Numbered from the stretch's first letter, positions 34,501 to 47,100 are shown. The stretch is 64,000 nucleotides of DNA from Coffea arabica (GCF_036785885.1 NC_092320.1:21577557-21641556); one strand, 5' to 3'. The notes: generated by a model from the letters alone, not told the origin. Made by a program: numbers and translations.

Positions 34501-34949
34501 TAGTACAAGATTGCTTGTTAATAAAAACCTTGTTAATAAAAACCTACTAGTTTTCCTTGTTAACAACCAAGGATTCTAATTTTATGAAGTAAGAGAAGCA
34601 TTATGTTGCAATCATTGTTTGAATTAACTATTTCAACGCCTTTGTTAATTAGGTCATCTAACATAGGATGGAGGAAAAAATGCAATCCAACGGGCCATGG
34701 GTAGGCTTTGTCTCTTTCGTTGGAAAACGTGGCGGTCGTTGCAGATAGCGAGATAGATTATTGAGACAGGCAAACCATGGAATCAAGCCTAGAACAATTC
34801 CAGACAGATTTAAGATCCAACCTCCAACCACCGCCTGGATTGATTAAGTCAATAATGGCAGCTGTCTCATGGTCTCTTGCTTCGCATTAGCGGACTTCTT
34901 TTTCTTTGTTGCCATTTTCTTTTTTTCTTTCTTTTATGCAACATTCACC
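34501..34949. other. Intergenic DNA
   Basis: No feature is supported. Confidence 0.4.
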
Positions 34950-36074
34950 CAATGTTTTTAAACTCGGACCGGTCAGTGAACCGGAGAGGTGGCCGGTTCG
35001 CGGTTCGACCGGTCCAACCGGCCGGTTCAAAGGTTCACTTTTTTTTTTTTTTTTTTAAGTGTTAAGTACTAAACAGGTTTCATTCTACACTTGAACTTTA
35101 CTAACATAACTTAATTTAAGTTATGATAATAATAAATTTTCTAAAAATTATACACAAAACATGGAATGATAAATATAATTAAAATATCATAATTCACCAC
35201 AAGTTTTTATAAATTCATTATAAACATAAATAGATACAATCCAAATGTGCACCAATTATCACAAATAAAAACACAAAAAATAAATAAATTAAATATTGAA
35301 ATTCTTTTACAACCCTTAAAAAAATCCATAAAAGAGTTCAAGTTAAGACAAACTATTTGAATAGCAAACTTTTATCAGTGGCATGATAAGCAACCACACC
35401 ACCTTCACAATTTCATCAACTTAAGCTGAAAAAGTTAAAATTTTATTATAAAAATATAAATCTAATTGCTCAAACTAAACAAAACTAAAAATTTTTGAAA
35501 AACAAATATACAGTTAAACACATAAAAAATTAATTGCTACTAAACATTACTAATCAACATGTTATATTAAATTCAATGATCCTATACCATTAATTATTTT
35601 AAATTCAATTATCAATAGCTTCGATTATGTGCCAACTACCATATTTTTGACCAACCCAATGTTATTATTTGTAATTCCTACCCAATTCCTACACGGATGT
35701 GCACTACTTTTGCAAAAATTTCATCCTTAATTAATCGAATAAAAATAAAACAAAAATGAGGGAAACATATGAAAATTGAGGGGAAAAAGAAGAAAATGCA
35801 AAAAATCAACTAAAGATAATAATATAGAAAAAAACCTTGAAAAGAAAAAAATTAAACTTACTAAAATGTTGGAAAACAAGAAAAGTTGAAATTTTCAACT
35901 TGTTTACAATCTGCTAAAGATAATAACCTGATAATAATGGTGAAGACTTGAGAAAATCTTGTTGTGGATATTTGGGTTAAAAATGGTTAAGAAGAAAAAA
36001 TTGAAAAAAAAAATAAGAGAAGAACTTGATGTTTTAATATATTTTTTAGTCAAGTAGAATTCTCAGCAAACTTA

Positions 36075-36870
36075 AGTACAGTCTAGCGGTAAGTAGGGGT
36101 GGCAATTTTCGACACGACCTGAAAACACGACACGAACCTAACACGAAATTAATGGGTTTGGGTTGAGGTTTTGGGAATTCGGGTCAGAATTGGGTTGGAC
36201 CCGATGAACCCGAAAAGAAAACAGGTCGATTTCGGGTCAACCCGTGGTGACCTGATATGACCCGATATGACCCGTTTACGAATTAAAATAATTTAATAAA
36301 TATAAAAATAATTTAATCTAACTAACCTAAGTTATTCTTTTTTTCAAAGGCATTAATTACTTAATCATAAATGAATTTATTTAATTTGTGTGAAGTTGAA
36401 ATTATTATATTTGGACAAATAATATATTATATTATTTTTTACTTTTATACTGTTTTAATTTATTTTATATTTTGTTTGGGATAAAACACTTTTACGGTGT
36501 TTAATTTATTTTAGATTTGGTTTGGAATTACTTATTTAAATTTTTATTACTTGATTATGTAATTAGTTTTGTGAGAAATTGATTTTATTAGAAATTATAG
36601 TGATAAATTAATAAATTAAAATTAAGTTTCGGGTCATTTCGGGTCGACCTGCCAACCCGTCAACCTGAAATTTTCGAGTTCGGGTCAGCATACCTGACCC
36701 GTCACGGGTTGGCGGGTCGGGTTCGGGTCAACAGATTTTTCTGACGGGTTGACCCGAACCCGACCCGCCAACCTGATTTGGACCCGAATTGCCACCCCTA
36801 GTGGTAAGATTGTCATATTTAAACTTGGAGTTCCAGGTTCGAATCTTAGCTACACCATTCTTGATATTTT
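36075..36870 (+). repeat. SINE-like tRNA-derived sequence split by an hAT-like element
   Basis: 'gtctagcggtaag' (36081-36093) and, after the hAT-like insertion, 'ggtaagattgtc' and 'ccaggttcgaatct' (about 36832-36846) look like the A-box and B-box parts of one tRNA-related sequence, reassembled by ignoring the insertion and its duplicated 8 bp. The 3' tail is not resolved. Confidence 0.45.
36094..36800. mobile_element. hAT-like MITE, 707 bp
   Basis: TIRs are TAGGGGTGGCAATTTTCG and, inverted, TAGGGGTGGCAATTCGGG. The 8-bp target duplication is GCGGTAAG / GTGGTAAG (one mismatch). Subterminal 'gacccg'/'cgggtc' repeats occur at both ends around an AT-rich core. No coding capacity. Confidence 0.85.
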
Positions 36871-37052
36871 GTTGAAGAATTTAAAAAACCGCCGGTTCAC
36901 GGTTCTTAACGGTTCGCACGGTTCGTCCGGGTTTCAACGGTTCTCCATGAACTTCCGACTTTAGCATTAGACCGGACCGGTGACATGGCCGTTCGCGGTC
37001 CAACCGGTCGAACCGGCCGGTCCGGTCCGATTCTGAAAACATTGCATTCACC

Positions 37053-38387
37053 AATGAAAGTGCAGCACCTTTAATCATCCTCATATCGATTAGCAAACAA
37101 ATGCATTGCTATTAGCTATTGGTCATTGTTTAGTCTTTTGATGTAGCTGATTAACTTGAAACCTACCCACTTCTCTTTTCTTTTGTTTGTGAAGTTTTGA
37201 AACTTTTATGAATGTATTCTTTGAACAAATAAAGGAATATGTAACATTTTTTGTGATGTGATATATATGTGATAAAAAAATGATTAGAAATTGTGCCCAT
37301 GAAACGAGCGGGATAATCTTTGTAAATTTTTTTCAGAAATCATACTATTTGTTTGGATTGCATTTTTTTAGATTTTTTGTAAAAAAAATTATTGTAACGA
37401 TTTGATATATGTAAAATAAAAAGATGATAGAAAAATGTGTTTACGGAAAATGTAACAATTTTTCTTTGAAAAATTGCTGTCCAAGCAGGAACCTATTTTA
37501 TTTTGGCTTTTCCATTGTTTGGGACCTTTGGGTACCCACATGCTTAACAGTGGGCACTGAAATTTTACTCCGGACAGGTTTCGTGTAAATTGGTTTACGG
37601 TATGGATGTTTCGCACCCTGAACTATTATTTGTAGTTTTTTTTTTTTGAAAGTATTAATTGATAGTATTAAAATGCCTTGTTCTATTAATTTCTAGCACG
37701 TTCCTTAAATTAATTGAAAACCTCTCAGAGCCAAGGTATATTGTTAATAGTAAATCTTATATACATTGATAGTGTATATACTATCACGGTTAGATATATT
37801 ATATATATATATATACAAAATTTGAATTTCAAATTCAAATTGAATTATGTGTTATGTAACTAATGGTGAATGTATATATACACTGTCAGTGTATAGAAGA
37901 TTAATCATATTTTTAAATAAAAAGACTTTTACCCTCAAGTGAAGGAGAGAGTAGCAGTGAATAAATGAAAATCGGAAGTATTAAAATCTTTTTAATTGGG
38001 AAAAATGGTTTGTAAATTTTTTTTGATTTTTAATGAATTTGAACAATGTACTAAAAGTAATAGCAAAAGTTAGTAAAGTGCTAAATTTGACGATAAGTGT
38101 CAAAAGTACAAATCAATGATAGTTTAGGATGTAAAGTGCATTTAATCCTTATAAATGTTAGACATTTATAAAAAAGCTCTATCTAACAAGTACCTTAAGA
38201 TGGAGTGCAGATATAACTGTTTTTCTTTCTTTCTTTCTTTTATTAAAAAAAGAAGCTAAATAGTGAAAGCATATAAATGTAAGGATTGCCACTTGAAGTA
38301 CATTCCATATTTTGCTGGAAATAATTATTTGGCGCTTGAAAAAAAAATTAAAACAAAGGACCACAATACAGCCAAAAGTTAAAACCA
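37053..38387. other. AT-rich intergenic DNA
   Basis: Contains (AT)n at 37798-37815 and (CTTT)n near 38221-38240. No gene is seen. Confidence 0.5.
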
Positions 38388-38393
38388 CACGTG
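38388..38393. promoter_or_regulatory. G-box CACGTG
   Basis: A perfect CACGTG lies about 640 bp upstream of the UGT start, with a second ACGT element (CCCACGTCA) about 35 bp further on. These are possible bZIP/bHLH sites for light, ABA or jasmonate control, inferred from motif only. Confidence 0.3.
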
Positions 38394-39029
38394 TAATGGT
38401 GATATGGAGAAGTGGGCCAAAGTTCCCACGTCACTTGATGACTAGGAGAAAGTTCACCTCCTCCACCTGCTACTAAATACTGCACGTAAGAAAGAGAGCT
38501 AAATAGTAAATACATCACATCGAAGAAAAAATATCTGACTCATACGATAGCACCAAAATCTTGAAGCCCAATGGGCCATAGATTGGATTGGCCGATTCAC
38601 TGATTAAACTATAAATATATCATACTTTCGATTCAATTTAATAACCAACTAAAAAATTTAGTTGAATTGGTCAAATTCAATTAAAAACGGGTTGGCTTGA
38701 TAAAAACAGGGAAATTCAACTGAATTTCACTAATTTTTTTTTTATAAAAAGATACTTCAGTTTATTCCCTTTTTTAATACTAATTAAAAAAAAGATTAAA
38801 ACCTTTGCATCGGTTGAACCGCAATCCGAAAACTCTTCCATTTCACTCTCCTGTCTGGGTTTTAAAACATTGAATTCAGTCTATGGATTCAGATATTCCA
38901 TCACAAACTAGTTGTCTCTTTGGCAAGTGGTTGGAAACGTCCACACGTAAGGCTTCTACCTGGGAGAAGTCAGAAGCATACCAGTAGATTCGAAGAAAAA
39001 CACAGCAGATCAGTTTCTAAGCTACAAAC
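38394..39029 (+). promoter_or_regulatory. Upstream region of the intact UGT gene
   Basis: No canonical TATA box is obvious in the last 100 bp. The 5' leader just before the ATG ('gtttctaagctacaaac') parallels that of the pseudogene ('ttcctacactacaaag'), which supports the chosen start. Confidence 0.35.
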
Positions 39030-40457
39030 ATGGAAAAAACACAGCTTGTTTTTGTTCCAGCACCAGGCATAGGTCACTTGGTATCCACAGTTGAGTTCTC
39101 AAAGCGCTTAACTGAAAGAGATGACCGGCTATCAATAGTTGTTCTGGTTATAAGCTCAGTCTCTGCCAAAAAAATGGAGTCGTACACTGAACGAGTGGCT
39201 GCTTCAAACACTGCTATTCAATTCATCAACATTCCTCAAGCAGATCCACCTTCAGCAGAGTTCTTGAAGTCCCTCGAAAACTATCATGCTCTTTTCATGG
39301 AAAACCACAAATCCCATGTCAAAAAAGCAATAGTCGACCTAGTATCAGAACCACATACTTCTCTTGCCGGAATTGTGGTTGATCTATTCTGTAGTTCAAT
39401 GATTGAATTAGCAAACGAGCTCGGTGTTCCTTCCTATGTGTTCTTCACCTGTAGCGCTGCCTTTCTTGGCTTCATGCTTTATCTCCCAATTCACTATAAC
39501 CAGATTGGAAGAGAATTCGAGACTTCGGATTCTGATTCGATCATTCCAACTTATTCTCACCCTGTCCCTACAAATGTCGTGCCTTCTTTTGCATTTAACA
39601 AGTATGGTGGTTATGCCTCATTCTTGAAACATGCTACAAGGTTCAAAGAGACAAAAGGAATCATCGTAAACACGTTTGCAGAATTAGAACCTCATGCTGT
39701 GAATCAATTGAAATCCGACAGTGAAACACTACCAATTTACACAGCTGGACCCTTGCTCGACCTGGAGGGCAAAAGGCAAGACTCAGACTGCGAAAGGATA
39801 ATGAAATGGCTAGATGACCAGCCTCCATCATCAGTGGTATTCCTCTGTTTTGGAAGCATGGGTAGTTTTGAGCCTGACCAGTTAGCAGAGATGGCAATTG
39901 CCCTCGAGCACAGTGGCTACAGGTTCTTGTGGGCTGTCAGGTCGCCCCCATCCAAGGACGATATCACAAAAAGGATGGGCGAATATTCCAATTTGTCTGA
40001 AGTACTTCCAGAAGGTTTCTTGGAACGTGTCGAGAATCGAGGATTGGTGTGTGGTTGGGCACCGCAGATGGAGGTGCTGGCTCATGAAGCAGTTGGTGGA
40101 TTTGTATCGCACTGTGGCTGGAATTCCACCCTGGAAAGCCTGTGGTATGGGGTGCCTGTTGCAACATGGCCTCTTTATGCTGAGCAACAAATTAACGCAT
40201 TTGAATTGGTCAGAGAATTGGGACTAGCTCTGGAATTGAAGTTGGATTATCGAACGGAAAATGCAAAGAATCTTGTAATGGCTGAGGAAATAGAGAAAGC
40301 TATCAGATGCTTGATGGACTCCGAAAATCCAATCAGAGGGAGAGTTAAAGAAATGAAAGAAATGAGTAGAAAGGCCATTCAAAATGGGGGCTCTTCATTC
40401 ATCTCAGTTGGACGCTTTATTGAAGATATCCATATCAACAAAGCAAATAAGGCGTAG
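39030..40457 (+). CDS. UGT71-like UDP-glycosyltransferase (family 1), intact
   Basis: Single uninterrupted frame of 475 residues, the usual length for plant family 1 UGTs. It starts MEKTQLVFVPAPGIGHLVST with the catalytic-type His16; the partner Asp is D118 in 'GIVVDLF'. The C-terminal half has 'FLCFGSMGSF' and a full 44-residue PSPG box, W343 to Q386, with 'HCGWNS' (361-366) and a terminal Gln as in UDP-glucose users. The overall pattern ('GHLVSTVEFSKRL', 'TYSHPVP', 'KGIIVNTFAELEPHA') points to the UGT71 group, which glucosylates flavonoids, other phenolics, terpenoids and hormones such as ABA in the cytosol. The exact acceptor cannot be read from sequence. No intron is needed. A close but broken paralogue lies 28 kb upstream on the same strand, so the locus is a small UGT cluster. 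Confidence 0.95.
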   Translation: MEKTQLVFVPAPGIGHLVSTVEFSKRLTERDDRLSIVVLVISSVSAKKMESYTERVAASNTAIQFINIPQADPPSAEFLKSLENYHALFMENHKSHVKKAIVDLVSEPHTSLAGIVVDLFCSSMIELANELGVPSYVFFTCSAAFLGFMLYLPIHYNQIGREFETSDSDSIIPTYSHPVPTNVVPSFAFNKYGGYASFLKHATRFKETKGIIVNTFAELEPHAVNQLKSDSETLPIYTAGPLLDLEGKRQDSDCERIMKWLDDQPPSSVVFLCFGSMGSFEPDQLAEMAIALEHSGYRFLWAVRSPPSKDDITKRMGEYSNLSEVLPEGFLERVENRGLVCGWAPQMEVLAHEAVGGFVSHCGWNSTLESLWYGVPVATWPLYAEQQINAFELVRELGLALELKLDYRTENAKNLVMAEEIEKAIRCLMDSENPIRGRVKEMKEMSRKAIQNGGSSFISVGRFIEDIHINKANKA

Positions 40458-41272
40458 AATCATTTCCGCCACATGATCATGTTATCAGTAGATTAAGGGA
40501 AGTTTCTTCAGCTGCTCCTATTTCCCAAAATCAATTTGCTTTGTTTATTTTAGTGTTTCTTAATCGATCTTATTGTCACATTTGGGATTAAATTCATGTT
40601 AGCACGGCCTCCTTGTGTTTGAATATATATGTTTTTTCTTCATACTGAGGTCCTGGAGTTCGTCATTACTTCCCTTTTTCATAAGTTTTGTTAAATTGCT
40701 ATTATGTACTTCTTAGTTCATACTTATCTTCTTATCTTTTGTGATTCCATTATTAAAAAATTTTCTTGGTAATCATCTTTTCGGTTTGACATGGTGAGCA
40801 CACTCTCAATTTTAGTGAAAACTGAAAATTAAGTAATCTTGTTATACATCTTAAGTTTGTAATTCTAACTTATTTTGTGTGTAAATACTAAATAGTGAAT
40901 ACGTGAAAATGGATGTAGATCACATTCCTCACGGTCCATCAATCAAGTGTAAAAAAATTTGGTCAAATCTTGGACATGAAATATGGCCAAATTTGCATTC
41001 TTTCCCAAGTCAGGTCTTCAATCCTGATCGAAAGTTGTTCAATCAATTTAATATTGGAATCCAGTATCATTTAGATCTGGATTTGGTGGCAAATCAATTG
41101 CAATCTCCATTAGTTAATAATACAAAGCCACTAAATCTTGAAGGTCCAGGTGTTCGGTTCCAGTTTTGCTTCTGTGAAATAAATAATAGAAAGCGTGGTC
41201 AAGTGGCTTTGCTCATGCATGACCAAACCCCTTTCATTTTTTTTCCCCTCTTTTCTGTATATCACAAACAAA
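40458..41272. other. 3' flank of UGT and intergenic DNA
   Basis: Probably carries the UGT 3' UTR (AT-rich, no single clear poly(A) signal). A 222-codon frame begins at 40903 but runs into the Helitron-like element and low-complexity T-rich sequence, so it is not called as a gene. Confidence 0.4.
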
Positions 41273-43467
41273 TCTACCTATTATATAAGAAAGAAGTGAG
41301 ATTGCTGCAATCTCTATGGTGCTGTAGCAATCTCTATGGCTGCCAAGTGGCGCCCATCTACTTTGACACATGGCTCATTAATCTTTTGAGTAAGCTATCT
41401 TTATTTTTTTTCCCTTTTTTTTTTTGGCTTTTATTTTCCCCTCATTTCCTTCTTTCTTTTTGGCAAAAGACAACCACAAGAACTCTCATCCTCATCTACA
41501 CTATCACTTGCATACTCAATTTTCACTCTGTACTCTTTTCATTTTTTTTCTCTTTTTTTCCTTCACCCTAAATTGTTTACTCTGTTTTTTTTTCTATTAA
41601 ATTAGTTGATGCATTTTTTTTTCAATTTTTCCATAATTAACTAAATGAATGGTTTTTGTTGTTGGAGGGGATGAGGGAAGATAGCAATTTTTATTGAGTG
41701 AAGATAACAATTTTTCCTCAACTTATATTCATTCCAATTTTAGTTTTCATTTATTAAAATTGTTATTTGATAATAGGCTAATAGTGCTAGGATGGATGAG
41801 GAAGAATTTGACAAGTGAAGATCCAAGGTGAATGATGGCTGCCAAATGGCTCCTATCTACTTTGACATGCGGCTCATTAATCCTTTGAGGAAACTATTTT
41901 TTTTTCCTTTTTCTTTTGGCTTTCTTTTTTCTCCTCATTTCCTCTTTCCTTTCTGGCAAAGACAATCACAAGAACCCTCATCCTCATCTACACTATCATT
42001 TGCATGCTCAATTTTCACTCTGTACTCTTTTCATTTGTTTCTCTTTTTTTTTTCCTTCACCTTAATCATTTACTCTTTTTTTTTATATTGAATTAGTTGA
42101 TGCATTTTTTTTCAATTTTTCTATAATTAACTAAATGAATGGGTTTTGTTGTTTGAGTGGATGAGGGAAGATAGCAATTTTTGTTGAGGGAAGATAACAA
42201 TTTTTCCTCAACTTATTTTCATTCCAATTTTAGTTTTCATTTATTAAAATGGTTATTTGACAATAGGCTGATAGTGCTAGGATGGAGGAGGAAGAATTTG
42301 ACAAGTGAAGATCCAAGGTGAATGATGACTCGGAAGGAAATAGAGAGGTCTATTGAAGTTAAAATTAATCAAAATCTCTTAATTTATAGATAGATAATTA
42401 TATTTCCATATTTTGATTTATTTAAAGTTTCTTAATAGTGAAAAATGGTTATTTATTAGATGAGAAGGATAATATGTAAAGGAATTGTCGGGGCTAGCAA
42501 TTTAGGATATGAATAAAATATTTCGTATAATCTCTTCATTTTAGGTTACTGACTTGTATCCATGACAAGTGGCTTATTTTCATTGCATGATAGTTTGAGA
42601 AGAAAAAAAAGTGTAAAACTAGATTTTAAAATCATTTGCTTAAGTTGGTTCTATGAATTTGTATTTTTATATAAGCTAGATGTGGAACTCGATATATCAT
42701 GACTATTTGGCTAAAGGAGTTGATAAATTTTTGTAAACTCAAGTAGTTGAATTGATTACTGTTGTTAAGGAATTGCAATTGGTGGTGGAAGTCAAAATTG
42801 TGACTTTTAGCCTAGAGTGTGATTCGACAAAAAAATTGTTAAAAAATTCAATCTTGATTAAGAAGACATTTTTCAGATCAAACAAATGATTTGTTTCGAA
42901 TTTGTATATGTACATTTGCAAACATGGCAGTACATATTTTTATCTAATATTGTTATTTGTATCCTCAAGCTTTTTGGCAAATAATGTTATCACCTGTTGT
43001 AATGCTATTAAAAAGGATTTAAATGGATGGATTAACAACTCATTTTTTCTCTGAAAAAGACAAAAAAACCAATGTATAGGTTTGTATGTTTTGAAAAGGA
43101 TAGAAAAATGTGCAAGTTTGTATCTTTTATTGATATTGAAAAATGTGACAAATTTTGGTGACTTTCTAAACCTTTTCTAATTATTAAAGTGCTAGAAGTA
43201 TTATGACTACTTTTGGTTTAGTCACAATTAAAGTATGCTGCTATTAAATTGATAATGTAGTGTACTTATTATCTCTCCTTTTTTTGGTATTATTATGCAC
43301 ACATAGTATTGGTTCAAAAATCTTTGTTTCATAAACGAAATTTCTCTTCATAGCAAATTTTAATTGTTTTGATGCTCAAATTTTCTCCTATATTTACCAA
43401 AAAGATATATTGCTTTATGTTTAACTAAACTTCTAAGGGGCACAGAGCACGGCCAAGATGCCTCTAG
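41273..43467 (+). mobile_element. Helitron-like non-autonomous element, 2.2 kb
   Basis: The left end TCTACCTATTATATAAGAAA, followed by '...ggctgccaagtggcgcccat', resembles plant Helitron 5' ends. The right end '...cacggccaagatgcct' then CTAG (43464-43467) fits a GC-rich stem and CTRR 3' terminus. The flanking bases are A on the left and T on the right, as expected for insertion into AT. It has no Rep/helicase and no target duplication. A 498-bp internal tandem duplication is present. Confidence 0.55.
41340..42331. repeat. 498-bp tandem duplication inside the Helitron-like element
   Basis: Unit 1 is 41340-41837 and unit 2 is 41838-42331. Both run from 'ctgccaa(g/a)tggc' to 'gatccaaggtgaatgatg' with about 10% differences. 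Confidence 0.85.
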
Positions 43468-43751
43468 TGTAAAGAATGACTGAGAAAGAACCACTAGGGA
43501 CTATTTTTAAATTACTCGAATCCGATTATTTTATTTATTTGGTAAAGTATTAGTTGAATTCATTGATTAGGACATGTAGAACTAAATATTTTTGGTTTTT
43601 AAAAAGATAAATATAAGAAAGAAAATGAGTTATGAGAGTAGTATTGAGACATGTGTCGTGTACAAGTGTATAAAATAGACAAAAATTTACTACTATATTT
43701 TCAGTAACGATTGCTACACCTGGAGGCAGTTCAAAAGGAAATCCATGCCTG
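43468..43751. other. Short intergenic stretch
   Basis: It begins 'tgtaaagaatgact', which repeats the sequence just right of the CACTA element (30405-30418). Nothing else is recognised. Confidence 0.4.
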
Positions 43752-43756
43752 CTGAT

Positions 43757-45426
43757 TGACAGGTTGTTGAAGCCTGTACAATAATAAAATTAAACCTAAT
43801 TGCCAGTTAAATGACCAAAACCCAATTCCAAGTACTGGAGCAGGGACTCTAGGTGTACAATGGGTTACTTGATTTACCCTGTTCCCGAAGAGTTTGTTTG
43901 ATCCGATATACCCGAATGGAATGGTTATTTCTTTTCACAAATAATTATGAATTTGTAGACAGAGCAAGTAGGGTCGTATCTACAGGGATTGGATATATTT
44001 GTTTCTTAAGAAATCCAAAGTAACACAAGGCGGTGATTTGTAGGAGCGACGACAATCAAATAAATTCAAATAAGAAAATAAAAATAAATAACTAACTAGA
44101 AATTAAACCACAATTCACTGAACTTAGAGTAACAATAATTAAAGACCTAAATCAATTAAAACAAGAAAACAATTAAAAATAAAATAAAGTAGGCAACTTA
44201 AAGTCAAATGGCAATTCACTAAAATCAAGGTAGTATTAATTAAGGATCTAGCCAAGAAGTAACTTCAGCAATGGTTCACCTAATTGATCATCGAAGCAAA
44301 GGCAATTCCAATTATTTACTAATAAATAGGTTATAACTGCCAAACAAGCGATGACAGTCAACCCCTCTTTACTGTATCGGTGATTAAGGTACGCCCATTA
44401 ATCACTGCTCTAATTAGGAAATAATCCTAGGTACGCCCGTAAGATTTAATTCCCTAATTGCCTTACGTATTAGAGGAGGCCTATTCTAACCAAATAACGC
44501 ACTACTAGGTTATTTCAGATTAGCCCGCGTATCCCCCTGACACAAATCTAATCGTGCCAGTTATCACTAATTTAAGGCAATTAAACAATTACGGATTTAA
44601 TGCCTTAATTGACAATAGATTATCAAATCAATTAATTATCCGGATCCAAGACAATCAATTAATTAAACAATCATAAGCACTGTAGCCAGGGAATATGCGA
44701 ATACCAATAAATAAAAGAAAAGGGTAAAATTAAATCGATTTCACAATTTTAGGCAACTCAAAGCATCCGTTGTCCCTTGACTAGAGTGAGGGAATTAATT
44801 CATGTTTGATAAACTAAACCCACAAGAAATTGTAAAGAGAGCCGCGGCCATTATCACAAAAATTGGGAAATGCAATTCACTCCAATCAAGAAAAAAATAG
44901 CAAAGTTACAAGAGGTAGCCCTCTGTTTTTCTTCAAATGACATACGAAGAAAGGAATGTAAATACTAAAGGTTCAAAGATGAAGAAAAGTCAAAAGCCAA
45001 GAATGGCTTAGGGGGACTTACGTGGCTTAGGGGTCCTGACATTCGTAAGTCCTCAAAGCCATAAAGTAAGTCCAAAAACTGCACTCAAAGACGAAAAACT
45101 AAGAAGAAAAGCTAGTACTAGTTTTCTGCCCTCAATTCTTCCTCTTTATCTGCGGCGGCTCCTTTTCCTCTCTTTTTTGAGGAAGACTTCGGCCAAATGA
45201 CAATAAAGGGCTTGCGTCTCTTTTGTTCTAAAAATGCCCCTGCAAGCCTTCTATTTGAATTCTTTCCTGATGATTATCAAATTGGCCTTGATTGTGATGT
45301 TTTTGTTCTACTCCCTGAAATAAATGCAAATTACAAAAAGTGAATAGAATCCAGCAATTAATCCACATTAAGTCGGTTAATAGGGGAAATTAATAATAAA
45401 ATAAATAGTAAAATTACAACTTATCA
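43757..45426 (-). repeat. LTR (3' LTR in element sense)
   Basis: 1,670 bp, nearly identical to 50839-52490. It is slightly longer because of a short internal repeat near 45010-45030. Confidence 0.95.
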
Positions 45427-45440
45427 ATTCCCCCCACACC
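45427..45440 (-). other. Polypurine tract
   Basis: Reads GGTGTGGGGGGAAT on the minus strand, directly next to the LTR. A second similar tract lies at 46455-46468. Confidence 0.75.
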
Positions 45441-47100
45441 TAAACCATGCTTGCCCTCAAGCATGATAACAACAAACAAACACCAATATCTGACAATGGC
45501 TATTGCTCCATCTATCATATTGCCAAGATACCAAGAAAAACATAGATCAAGCCTCAGTGATCAAGATCCAAGAAATATCACTTCGGTTAGCTTCTAAACT
45601 GCAAACTCTTCCAATTTTAAGTTAACTAATCTAAGAAAAAGGAATGACGCACAACATTTATCAGCAAATGGTCCAACTATTAACCAAAATCTCAACATTA
45701 AATTCATAAATCGACAAGCTGACTTTTATTATACACTAACACAACCTTCATTTTTTTCACATTTTTCTACTTTTCTCTTTTTTCTTTCCTTTTTCTCTCC
45801 TTTTTTTTTTTTTGCTTTTTTCAATAGTACAAAAGACTTAGTCGCTAGCCATTGGAGTCTTTTGACGCGAACTCTGACATTTGTTAGATGAAAGAGCCCG
45901 GTTACTCAACTTCTATCGCTACGTGACCACGCACTCATAGCAATTACTACTTTTTGATGCAAGAATCGACACTTTTAGGTGCAGATCTCCGGTTACTCAG
46001 TAGTAAATACTAGCGGAGTACAGTCAACTCTTATTCACAGCCTAATAACACCAAAAATTCAAAATAAAACCAAAATCAAAAGAAAATTTGCAGCCGTTAG
46101 CCTCAATTTTAAATATGGAGAACTAAGGTTAATAACCGGACCAATTCACATGAAAATGCCAACAGTCATTCCCAATGCCTAGAAGAGTTAACCAAAAAAT
46201 AGAAGAGCCATACAATCACCGATATTCACCAAAGAGATATTTTTGGACTCAACCACACTAACTTGATACATTCTTATTATTAAAACTTGACAAAAGTAGA
46301 AATAGAGGCAACAATCCAACATCAAACCTTGGCATGCACAGGAGAGCTAGACAGATGAATGACAAAAAGTAAGCGAAAACTAGACAAATGACAAATTAAA
46401 AATAAAAGAAAAATATCTGAAAACTAAGAACTATAAAAACTAACACCATAACTGCTCCCCCCCACACCTAAATCCTACATTGTTCTCAATGGAAGTAATA
46501 AAGTAATTAAAGTGAAGAGAACAATGAAACTTCCCTCTCAAGTGGCGAAGGGGTAGGCGGGAACAGTGGAGGAAAACTGATGTGGCGAAAGGATGCACCC
46601 AAGTGCTGAGACATCTTAACTCAATTCAACCAGCAAATGCAAAACTCTGTCCACCCAAAATCTCAACAAATGGCTCCAGTTGGCCAGTTACCGTTTGAAC
46701 TCAAAATCAGCAATAGCAGTGCAGAAATTAGACAGTAACAAATCAATAAAAAAAACACTGAGCTTTCAATCAAACAGTCACCCAAATAGCAACCTAAGTC
46801 AGTAGCCAATTTGTCGCCAACTAATCAATTAAATTCTACCAACGTCCACGAGTAGATTCAAGTGCCACCGTGCTACCAAAAATGTCAACAAATGAAACCA
46901 ATAGGCAAAGCATTCTCCAACTTGTTAACATAAATCCAGTCAACACCCAAGGCAGCAAAACAAACCCCAAAGCAATGCAATTAGCAACTCCAGCAATTCA
47001 ATATAAAGCAGTGGCAAAACAAATCACAACGAGGCCCAAAACATGATTGGAACAATACTACTGCAAAAGTTTGCTAGGGAATTGAGACAAATAAATACCG
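45441..47100 (-). other. Non-coding interior of the LTR element
   Basis: No protein domain is recognised on either strand where Athila relatives would carry polymerase and later genes. There is a second GGTGTGGGGGG-type tract at 46455-46468 and pyrimidine-rich DNA at 45760-45820. Confidence 0.6.

Larger units (their letters stand above)
34950..37044. mobile_element. CCGG-rich TIR element, 2.1 kb, with nested insertions
   Basis: 8-bp duplication CATTCACC at 34942-34949 and 37045-37052. The ends are CAATGTTTTTAAACTCGG and, inverted, CAATGTTTTCAGAATCGG, followed by GACCGG-rich blocks. It is the same family as 5223-5823. The core is AT-rich and non-coding. It contains a SINE-like piece interrupted by an hAT-like element (36094-36800). 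Confidence 0.75.

Noticed and set aside
40903-41571. 222-codon open frame on the plus strand
   Set aside because: It crosses the Helitron-like 5' end into T-rich low-complexity sequence, matches no family I know, and its second half is repeated in broken form in the tandem unit.
41340-42331. Two 498-bp direct repeats as a possible LTR pair
   Set aside because: Adjacent copies without an internal region or target duplication.
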